Origin: Methylotenera_A sp040079935
GTDB lineage: Bacteria > Pseudomonadota > Gammaproteobacteria > Burkholderiales > Methylophilaceae
Length of the DNA stretch: 12,647 nt
Assembly: GCA_040079935.1 (NCBI GenBank)
Contig: JBEBJI010000044.1
Span: 1-12,647, forward strand
Reading direction: 5' to 3'
A program made the translations under genes and the position numbers. This document shows positions 7,123 through 12,647 of this stretch, piece after piece. Below the pieces are notes generated by a model. The model had not been told where the DNA came from, ran no database searches, and saw only the letters and a program-made list of their open reading frames with translations. The first letter of the stretch is position 1, and each line of letters starts with the position of its first letter.

Positions 7123-7224
7123 TTTATTTACTTTTGATGGCTGAGACGATAAGTGACATTTAACACTAATTTGGTACGAAAATCACTACGCAGATTGCTT
7201 AGAAGTTAAATTCTTTTCAAAATA

Positions 7225-7307
7225 GCGCAATTTCATCGCTAAAACAGATGTTCTGGAAGCCTCATGGATATTGGGCTGCAGAGCATCTGTTTTAGCAATG
7301 AATGCGC
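7225..7307. repeat. 83-base long imperfect hairpin between dut and the receptor gene
   Basis: The arms fold back with 31 Watson-Crick pairs and one G-U. From the outside: GCGCA/TGCGC; a two-base bulge (7230-7231); TTCAT/ATGAA; one C-A mismatch (7237/7297); the perfect 13-bp GCTAAAACAGATG (7238-7250) with its complement (7284-7296); a T-G wobble; TCTG/CAGA; a small internal loop; AGCC/GGCT; and a 12-base loop (7262-7273). On the - strand it is followed by TATTTT. No target-site duplication is visible at the edges. It could be a small MITE or REP-like element, a structured RNA, or a second terminator-like hairpin. The structure is certain, its function is not. Confidence 0.8.
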
Positions 7308-7328
7308 GTATGCATGTGAGAGTAGCGT

Positions 7329-7357
7329 AAAAAAGCCAGCTTAAAAAAGCTGGCTTT
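7329..7357 (-). terminator. Intrinsic terminator of the TonB-dependent receptor gene
   Basis: AAAGCCAGCTT (7332-7342) and AAGCTGGCTTT (7347-7357) form a perfect 11-bp stem around AAAA. On the - strand the hairpin lies 20 bases past the receptor stop and is followed by a T-run (A-run at 7329-7334). The stem core again is AGCCAGC/GCTGGCT. Confidence 0.92.
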
Positions 7358-7376
7358 AAAGGCGACTACCTATTTT

Positions 7377-9518
7377 TTAAAATTTATAATTGGCACTTAA
7401 ACCCAGCAAATAATTTCTGTCTGCACCAGGTTCAAAAAAGAGACTATTGCCATCATTCACTCTTACCGAGCCGATATATTCTTTGTCGAACATATTTTCA
7501 ACACGCACATATTCTTTCAAGTTCCAGTTGGCGAGATTTTGCTCAAAACCCGCGCGCAGGTTGAAAATGGTGTAAGAAGAAGCCGTGTCGCTGTTGATAT
7601 CATTCACATACACTTTGCTGTTGTGGCGACCTTCAAGCGCGGTGCTAAAGCCAAATGGCGCGTATTTCCAAGCCACTTCACCGTATATTTGAGTTTTATA
7701 GGTGCCTGGGATTTTGTTGCCAGTATTAACAGTTCCAGTGGCGCCGCCCGCGCTAATAACAGTTACAAAGGGGTCTTCAAACTTAGCGTTGAGCAAAGTG
7801 TAGGCTGCAAAGATAGAGAGATTATTGTCAAATTGAGCATCTATTGAAGCCTCGGCACCAGTGCGCTTTGTGTCACCAGCATTTTGATAGCTGGAGCGCC
7901 CAGCAATAGTTTGGCGGGTGACAATTTCGTTTTCCGTATCCACTTTAAACAGTGTAAGGTTGGTTTGAATATTGTCGCCAATAAATGCTTTTGCACCTAT
8001 CTCGAAATTGCGACTTTCACTTGGCTTTAGACTTAAATTTGGCGTGCTGTTAGCAGCCGCGCTGGTATATGCGGCTTCAATAAATGTAGGGGTCTCAAAA
8101 CCTTTGCCAAAGTTGGCATAAAGGTTAAAGCTTGGTGTTACTTTCCACACAGCACCAATGACTGGTGTAGTTTTTTGGTAGTCTACTGAACCACTATTGT
8201 TGCCATTATTACCAGGACCAGTCAAAAATTTGTCTTTCACTTCAAGTTCAACATCTGTATGGCGTACACCAGCATGTAAATCTACGCTGTCAAGGACGCT
8301 TAATTTGCCCTGTAGATATTGGTCAAAGTTGTGCACAATATTGTCTTCGTCCCTATTTTTAACGGCAGATTTTACGCCTGCGACCAGAATATTTGTATCT
8401 AATCGTGCATCTTGCGATTTGCCATAATTCAAGCCAAATGTCAGGTTATACGGCATGTTGCCCACCTTGCCATTGTTGTCCCAGCGTGCGTCCATACCAT
8501 AAAACTCACGATCAATCTCACTTAGGCGCGCATTGGTTGTAGCTAATGTGGTTGCTGTAGCCGTCGTCGTTAAAATTTGTGCATTACTACGAGTGCCAAC
8601 ATAAGGCACCAACGTGATTTTATTGTTTTCATTAAAAGCATGCTCAAGGTTGAATCCAATCTGCGTGTGGTCGCGTTCTACGCTGGTGTTTGCGAAAATT
8701 GCAGCTGGTACTACAGATTCGCGAGTACTGTCATTAAATGCTCTGGCTCTATTAAGGCCAATAGGATCTTGCGCCTTTTGATCAAACCAATTTACCAATG
8801 CTGTCAGTTTTGAGTCGTCACTGATATTAATTTTGAATTTAGCGGTAGCTGCTTGTTTGTCGCTTTCGCTGTTGTCGCGGTAGCCGTCAGTCTCAAAGTT
8901 GGAAACATTGAGTAAATATTCGATGTTTTCAGTCGTGCCTGTTGCGTTAATCACTTGGCGTTTGGTGTCGTAGCTGCCAAACATTGCTGTGCCGCCAATT
9001 TCCAGTGTTTTTGGCGCATCTTCTGTTAGCATTTGAATCACGCCGCCAGATGAGTTGCCATATAGCGCAGAGAATGGGCCGCGCATGACTTCTATGCTTT
9101 TAATCGCAGATAAATCGACCACGCCAGGCTGTCCTTGGCCATCAGGCATGGTCAGTGGAATGCCATCGACATAGACGCGAATGCCACGAACGCCAAAGCT
9201 GGAGCGAGAGCCAAAGCCGCGTGATGAAATTTGTGGATCTTGCGCGGATTGCGTACGGTTTTGTGCGGTGATGCCAGGCACGCGAATCAAGCTTTCAGAA
9301 AGCGTCATTTGCAACTGACCATTTTGAATATCTTCTTTATCTACAACATCAATAGCGACGGGTAAATCGAAGCTGTTTTGCTCAACGCGGGTGGCAGTTA
9401 CAACCACAGGCGCGGTGATGGTGATTTCCTCAGCCGCAAAAGCGTTTTGGGCAATATTGCAAGCGCTTAGTACGGCCACGCATAATAGTTTTCTTTTAAA
9501 AACATGGTTAGAAGTCAT
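7377..9518 (-). CDS. TonB-dependent outer-membrane receptor, FecA-like
   Basis: This 713-residue protein is a TonB-gated outer-membrane transporter, probably for an iron chelate or similar scarce ligand. A signal peptide spans about 1-28 (basic KRK, hydrophobic core, AFA-A cleavage). A TonB-box-like stretch follows (PVVVTATR, about 37-44). The plug (about 47-160) carries YVDGIPLTMPDGQGQPG and IEVMRGPFSALYGNSSGG, typical of ferric-citrate/FecA-type receptors. The rest is an outer-membrane beta barrel ending in a C-terminal Phe (NYKF), as expected for Bam-dependent assembly. AGGG lies 5 bases before the ATG. No TonB, ExbBD, sigma/anti-sigma pair or cobalamin riboswitch is nearby, so the ligand cannot be inferred. 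It sits alone between coaBC and dut. Confidence 0.9.
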   Translation of the reverse strand: MTSNHVFKRKLLCVAVLSACNIAQNAFAAEEITITAPVVVTATRVEQNSFDLPVAIDVVDKEDIQNGQLQMTLSESLIRVPGITAQNRTQSAQDPQISSRGFGSRSSFGVRGIRVYVDGIPLTMPDGQGQPGVVDLSAIKSIEVMRGPFSALYGNSSGGVIQMLTEDAPKTLEIGGTAMFGSYDTKRQVINATGTTENIEYLLNVSNFETDGYRDNSESDKQAATAKFKINISDDSKLTALVNWFDQKAQDPIGLNRARAFNDSTRESVVPAAIFANTSVERDHTQIGFNLEHAFNENNKITLVPYVGTRSNAQILTTTATATTLATTNARLSEIDREFYGMDARWDNNGKVGNMPYNLTFGLNYGKSQDARLDTNILVAGVKSAVKNRDEDNIVHNFDQYLQGKLSVLDSVDLHAGVRHTDVELEVKDKFLTGPGNNGNNSGSVDYQKTTPVIGAVWKVTPSFNLYANFGKGFETPTFIEAAYTSAAANSTPNLSLKPSESRNFEIGAKAFIGDNIQTNLTLFKVDTENEIVTRQTIAGRSSYQNAGDTKRTGAEASIDAQFDNNLSIFAAYTLLNAKFEDPFVTVISAGGATGTVNTGNKIPGTYKTQIYGEVAWKYAPFGFSTALEGRHNSKVYVNDINSDTASSYTIFNLRAGFEQNLANWNLKEYVRVENMFDKEYIGSVRVNDGNSLFFEPGADRNYLLGLSANYKF

Positions 9519-9623
9519 GACATCCCTGAATTAATTTTTTTAAGTATGAGTGAAGTTTTAGTGGTGCGATTTTACGTGAAATGAGTCTAGGGCAACATCA
9601 AGAATATCATGATTTATTAATAT

Positions 9624-9643
9624 CTTAGCCCGAATGGGCTAAG
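9624..9643. terminator. Stem-loop between coaBC and the receptor gene, weak terminator candidate
   Basis: CTTAGCCC (9624-9631) and GGGCTAAG (9636-9643) form a perfect 8-bp stem around GAAT. On the - strand it lies about 28 bases past the coaBC stop, followed by an AT-rich but not T-rich stretch (ATATTAATAA). It may weakly terminate coaBC or serve as an operator for the receptor gene starting at 9518. Confidence 0.45.
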
Positions 9644-9670
9644 GTTTTGGCGCTAACACAACAGGCTACA

Positions 9671-10858
9671 TTACAACATGCTTGCTATGTGTAGACACAG
9701 TAAATGCGCGATCTCAATTTTTGGTGCGCGTGGCAGCGGATGGGCGCCCTTTTTATCGAGCAAAGTCACATTATTGTCGTCGCTTCCCATTGCGTCCGCC
9801 ACTAGGTTTGCTACTATTAGCGGCAATTTCTTTGCTTTGCGTTTGGCTTCAGCGTATTCAATCAAGTTTTCACTTTCGGCCGCAAAACCCACGCAAAATG
9901 GTGCATTGGGCAAGCTTGCGACTTCGGCCAAGATGTCTTTATTTTTAGATAATTCCAGCTTAAGTGACGGTTCGGTTTTTTTGATTTTTTGTACGCTTTG
10001 CTCGGTTGGTGAATAATCCGCAACTGCCGCTACGCTAATAAAAATATCTTGATTTGCAATATTTTGCATCACCGCTTGATACATTTTTTCGCTGCTAGTC
10101 GCGCTGATATTGGTGACATTTTTTGGTGCAGTTAAAGCAGTCGCGCCGCTTACCAAAGTCACCTCTGCGCCCATATCAGCGGCGGATTGCGCAATTGCAT
10201 AACCCATTTTTCCTGAACTTAAATTGGTGATTGCACGTACTGGATCTATCATCTCCAGTGTCGCACCAGCGGTAATAAGTACGAGTTTTCCGGCCAATAA
10301 TTTTGGCGTAAAGTGTGCGTTAATTAATGCCAGTAAATCTTCCGCCTCTAGCATGCGCCCAAGGCCGATTTCGCCGCAGGCTTGATCGCCGCTATCGGGC
10401 CCTAAAATTGCAATATTGTCTTTTTTAAGCTGTGCAATATTGCGCTGTGTGGCAGGGTTTTCCCACATTTGTTTGTTCATCGCAGGCGCGACTAAAAGCG
10501 GGCAATCTCTTGCTAAACAAAGCGTAGAAAGTAAATCATCGGCACGACCATGCACTAATTTTGCGATAAATTCTGCCGAAGCAGGCGCGATTAAAATCGC
10601 ATTGACCTCGCGACTTAACTCAATATGCGGCATTCCATTAGAAATGGAACTATCCCACATACCAATAAATACGGGCTTGCCAGACAATGCCTGCATAGTG
10701 ATAGGCGTAATAAATTTGGTGGCGCTTTCGGTCATCACCACTTGCACGTCATAATTGGCTTTCACCAACAGGCGCACTAACTCTGCGGATTTATACGCCG
10801 CAATGCCGCCAGTAATACCTAATACTAATTTATGGTTTTTTTGCATTTTCGCCATCAT
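9671..10858 (-). CDS. coaBC: Bifunctional phosphopantothenoylcysteine decarboxylase / phosphopantothenate-cysteine ligase
   Basis: CoaBC makes 4'-phosphopantetheine for coenzyme A: the CoaB half joins cysteine to phosphopantothenate using CTP, and the FMN-dependent CoaC half decarboxylates the product. In the 395-residue protein, CoaC (about 8-185) shows GITGGIAAYK, the catalytic His78 in HIELS, PAMNKQMW (125-132) and the active Cys161 in SGDQACGEIGLGRM. CoaB (about 188-395) has DPVRAITNLSSGKMGYAIA with Asn212, AAVADY (277-282) and the KIKK lysines (291-294). The usual TREP after TAG is TLEM here. Starts at 10858, 10855 and 10846 are all possible; none has a clear Shine-Dalgarno. It is divergent from the HExxH-protein/radC pair across 53 bases. 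Confidence 0.96.
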   Translation of the reverse strand: MMAKMQKNHKLVLGITGGIAAYKSAELVRLLVKANYDVQVVMTESATKFITPITMQALSGKPVFIGMWDSSISNGMPHIELSREVNAILIAPASAEFIAKLVHGRADDLLSTLCLARDCPLLVAPAMNKQMWENPATQRNIAQLKKDNIAILGPDSGDQACGEIGLGRMLEAEDLLALINAHFTPKLLAGKLVLITAGATLEMIDPVRAITNLSSGKMGYAIAQSAADMGAEVTLVSGATALTAPKNVTNISATSSEKMYQAVMQNIANQDIFISVAAVADYSPTEQSVQKIKKTEPSLKLELSKNKDILAEVASLPNAPFCVGFAAESENLIEYAEAKRKAKKLPLIVANLVADAMGSDDNNVTLLDKKGAHPLPRAPKIEIAHLLCLHIASML

Positions 10859-10911
10859 TTATGTAATGCTGTCATTTTAATATGAAAACCGAGTAAAACG
10901 GCTTAAAACCT

Positions 10912-11676
10912 ATGTGGCGCATCATAAGAATCAGCATTTTGTTACTCATTTTGGCAACCGTTGTTCAACAAACTTTTCTCGACAAGGCAGATTTGGATTG
11001 GAAAGAAAATTTTTATGTCGCGGTTTACCCAGTGAATGCCGATGGAAGCGGTGAAGTGACAGATTATATTAAAACGCTTACGCGTGACGATTTTGAGCCG
11101 ATGGCGGAATATTTTGCCGAGGAAGGTGCGCGCTATAACTTGGGCATGCGTCGTCCCGTGGAAGTACAATTAGGCGGCATTGTGAGTGAAATTCCACCAG
11201 TGCCACCAAACGATGGTAGCATTATGAGTACTATGATTTGGAGTCTGAAATTTAGAATTTTTGCTTGGCAAAACAGCCCAAAAGTGAATGTAAAGCCCGA
11301 TATTCGGCTTTATTTACTTTACCACGATCCTGCTATCAGCCCACGTTTAAGCCATTCTACAGCGCTCAATAAAGGCCGCATCGGTCGCGTGAATTTGTTT
11401 GGCGACAAAAGTTACGCGAAACAAAATTTGGTAATTTTAGCGCATGAGCTATTGCATACGCTCACTGCAACGGATAAGTATGATTTAGAAACTAGTTTGC
11501 CCGCTTATCCTGATGGTTTTGCCGATCCAGATAAATCGCCGCGTTTTCCGCAAGATTTTGCCGAGCTGATGGGTGGCCGTGTACCAGTGAGTGAAGCACA
11601 GGCGGATATCCCCAAAAGTTTAGCGCAAACATTGATAGGCGATAAAACTGCCAAAGAAATAGGCTGGTTAAAATAA
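10912..11676 (+). CDS. Uncharacterised membrane-anchored HExxH metallopeptidase-like protein
   Basis: I do not recognise a named family. The 254-residue protein starts with a basic M-W-R-I-I-R and a hydrophobic helix (about 4-18) that looks like an uncleaved anchor, placing the rest in the periplasm. Residues 174-191 hold VILAHELLHTLTATDKYD: H178-E179-x-x-H182 is a zinc-peptidase motif, with Asp188 and Asp191 where many metzincins have a third ligand. Glu218 in DFAELMGG is another possible ligand. The C-terminal part is rich in Pro and Asp. No Shine-Dalgarno is visible before the ATG at 10912. Its stop is one base before radC, so the two are surely co-transcribed, and it is divergent from coaBC. 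A peptidase role is inference from the motif. Confidence 0.75.
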   Translation: MWRIIRISILLLILATVVQQTFLDKADLDWKENFYVAVYPVNADGSGEVTDYIKTLTRDDFEPMAEYFAEEGARYNLGMRRPVEVQLGGIVSEIPPVPPNDGSIMSTMIWSLKFRIFAWQNSPKVNVKPDIRLYLLYHDPAISPRLSHSTALNKGRIGRVNLFGDKSYAKQNLVILAHELLHTLTATDKYDLETSLPAYPDGFADPDKSPRFPQDFAELMGGRVPVSEAQADIPKSLAQTLIGDKTAKEIGWLK

Positions 11677-11677
11677 T

Positions 11678-12352
11678 ATGGGCATAAGAGACTGGCCAGC
11701 CGCCGAGCGCCCACGTGAGAAGTTAATAGAACTTGGCGCAGAAGCATTATCAGATGCCGAGTTGCTGGCGATTTTTCTGCGCGTAGGGGTCACTGGCAAA
11801 AGCGCAGTCGATTTGGCGCGTGATCTGTTGAATCAGTTTGGAAGCCTTAACGGTATTTTTGCCGCAACCGAGTACGAGCTTAGCCAAGTGCATGGCATCG
11901 GCACCAGTAAATATGTGCAGTTGCAGGCGATATTTGAAATGAGCCGTCGCGCGCTCAACGAGCAATTACAAGTTCGCGACGTGTTAAATTCGCCGCAAGC
12001 GGTGCGCGATTACCTAGTGCTAAAGCTAGGCAGTCTGACCAAAGAAGTATTTTTAGTGCTGTTTTTAGACACACAGAACAGATTAGTGGCGACCGAAGAA
12101 ATGTTTAGTGGCAGCCTGAAAGAAACCAGTGTTTATCCGCGCGAGGTGGTAAAGCGCGCTTTGCACCATAACGCCGCTTCGGTCATTTTTGCGCACAATC
12201 ATCCCACGGGCATTGCGCAACAAAGTAGTGCAGATGAGCTGCTGACCAAACAACTTAAACAAGCGCTCGCGCTAGTGGATGTGCGGGTGCTGGATCATTT
12301 CATAGTGGCGGCAAATCATACGCTTTCGTTTTCTGAAAAAGGCTTAATTTGA
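11678..12352 (+). CDS. radC: RadC family protein (JAMM/MPN metalloprotein)
   Basis: RadC proteins have an N-terminal helix-hairpin-helix region (here about 65-92, with VHGIGTSKYVQLQAI) and a C-terminal JAB1/MPN-like domain (about 100-224). Their biochemical role is unsettled; the old link to recombination repair in E. coli was withdrawn for the original allele. The 224-residue product keeps the JAMM metal site H173-x-H175-P-x-G with S183 and D186, plus the upstream Glu in TEEMFSGSL. The N-terminus RDWPAAERPREKL is standard for the family, which supports the ATG at 11678. It follows the HExxH protein by a single base. In E. coli radC is also divergent from coaBC, so this is an ancestral pairing with one gene inserted. 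Confidence 0.96.
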   Translation: MGIRDWPAAERPREKLIELGAEALSDAELLAIFLRVGVTGKSAVDLARDLLNQFGSLNGIFAATEYELSQVHGIGTSKYVQLQAIFEMSRRALNEQLQVRDVLNSPQAVRDYLVLKLGSLTKEVFLVLFLDTQNRLVATEEMFSGSLKETSVYPREVVKRALHHNAASVIFAHNHPTGIAQQSSADELLTKQLKQALALVDVRVLDHFIVAANHTLSFSEKGLI

Positions 12353-12392
12353 AACGTTAAATATATGCCCTGTGATCCAATATCCATGCGGG

Positions 12393-12431
12393 TTGTAGGG
12401 CGGATCTATTTAACTAAATAAAACCCTACAA
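12393..12431. repeat. Intergenic inverted repeat overlapping a stop codon
   Basis: TTGTAGGG (12393-12400) and CCCTACAA (12424-12431) are perfect inverted repeats. The 23-base loop contains a second small palindrome (TATTTAACTAAATA). The right arm covers the TAG stop of the - strand gene. It lies between convergent radC and that gene, so it could be a shared terminator without a proper T-run or a decayed copy of a dispersed intergenic repeat. The remaining bases after radC (12353-12392) show nothing else. Confidence 0.45.
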
Positions 12432-12647
12432 ATAAAACCATGGTACAGAACGATTGTGCGCGGCATTTATCGTCACAATTTGTCCAACTTTTACGTCAAT
12501 TGGGACATCAAATAAATACGCGCATTGCTGCCAATTAGAAACTTTTGTATTTTGCGATGGGTGATTTTCGAACATCACTTTCTGGTCGCCATTCATGTCG
12601 AGTTGCATCCATTGCACCAAACCATAACAAATACCAGATTTTTTAAC
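12426..12647 (-). CDS. 3' end of a gene resembling the C-terminal barrel of arginine methyltransferases
   Basis: Only the last 73 codons are visible. The frame is open to the window edge and ends in TAG at 12426-12428, so the start is outside. The piece SNWQQCAYLFDVPIDVKVGQ resembles the beta-barrel end of protein arginine methyltransferases and related SAM enzymes, where a W-x-Q...P-x-x-V-x-x-G pattern is usual. The upstream ICYGLVQWMQLDMNGD would be another barrel strand. No catalytic motif is in view, so the product is a tentative guess from a short stretch. The TTG at 12618-12620 is internal and is not a start. It converges on radC. Confidence 0.5.
   Translation of the reverse strand, partial: VKKSGICYGLVQWMQLDMNGDQKVMFENHPSQNTKVSNWQQCAYLFDVPIDVKVGQIVTINAAHNRSVPWFYL

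Noticed and set aside
7225..7307. Long hairpin as an integron attC site
   Set aside because: The conserved RYYYAAC and GTTRRRY core sites are absent at its ends, and there is no integrase or cassette array.
9519..9670. Cobalamin riboswitch or clear Fur box upstream of the receptor
   Set aside because: The interval is too short and lacks the B12-box elements; no good Fur consensus could be aligned by eye.
1..12647. CRISPR array, tRNA, rRNA, insertion sequence or prophage
   Set aside because: No regularly spaced direct repeats, tRNA-like cloverleaf, transposase or phage gene was seen on either strand.

Overview
The window looks like a piece of a moderately AT-rich betaproteobacterial chromosome. 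A Methylophilaceae-type methylotroph (Methylotenera-like) is my best guess, from the style of the ribosomal proteins, the AT-rich codon use and the dut/coaBC/radC/rpmBG neighbourhood. The genus is inference. Most of the window is housekeeping. I see no CRISPR array, transposase, prophage gene or defence/toxin cassette, and no convincing new multi-gene system.

Region 1 (1-2860) is the end of the alpha ribosomal-protein operon: rpsM (5' end cut off by the window), rpsK, rpsD, rpoA and rplQ, all on the + strand. Each gene after rpsM has a visible ribosome binding site, and the run ends in an intrinsic terminator. rpsD starts with TTG and encodes an S4 with a complete four-cysteine zinc knuckle.

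Region 2 (2889-6117) is accessory. It holds a small glutaredoxin-like protein (-), then a CorA-type metal transporter (+) with an MgtE-N-like domain in front and GMS in place of the GMN signature, then an MscS-type mechanosensitive channel (+). The CorA gene uses many more AGA/AGG codons than mscS, and its upstream region has a perfect inverted repeat, a consensus -10 box and a tiny ORF with a good Shine-Dalgarno.

Region 3 (6088-12352) is a rearranged form of the conserved cluster that in E. coli groups coaBC, dut, radC, rpmB and rpmG. Here rpmG, rpmB, dut, a TonB-dependent outer-membrane receptor and coaBC lie on the - strand. Divergently on the + strand are an uncharacterised membrane-anchored HExxH protein and radC, one base apart. 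The receptor separates dut from coaBC. Between its terminator and dut lies an 83-base imperfect hairpin with 31 Watson-Crick pairs, the most striking non-coding feature here.

Region 4 (12353-12647) is a short intergenic inverted repeat followed by the 3' end of a - strand gene that resembles the C-terminal barrel of arginine methyltransferases; it runs off the window.

Three terminators (after rplQ, between mscS and rpmG, after the receptor) share the stem core AGCCAGC/GCTGGCT. No stretch longer than 300 bases lacks a gene; the longest gaps are 7123-7376 and 3123-3353, both described below.
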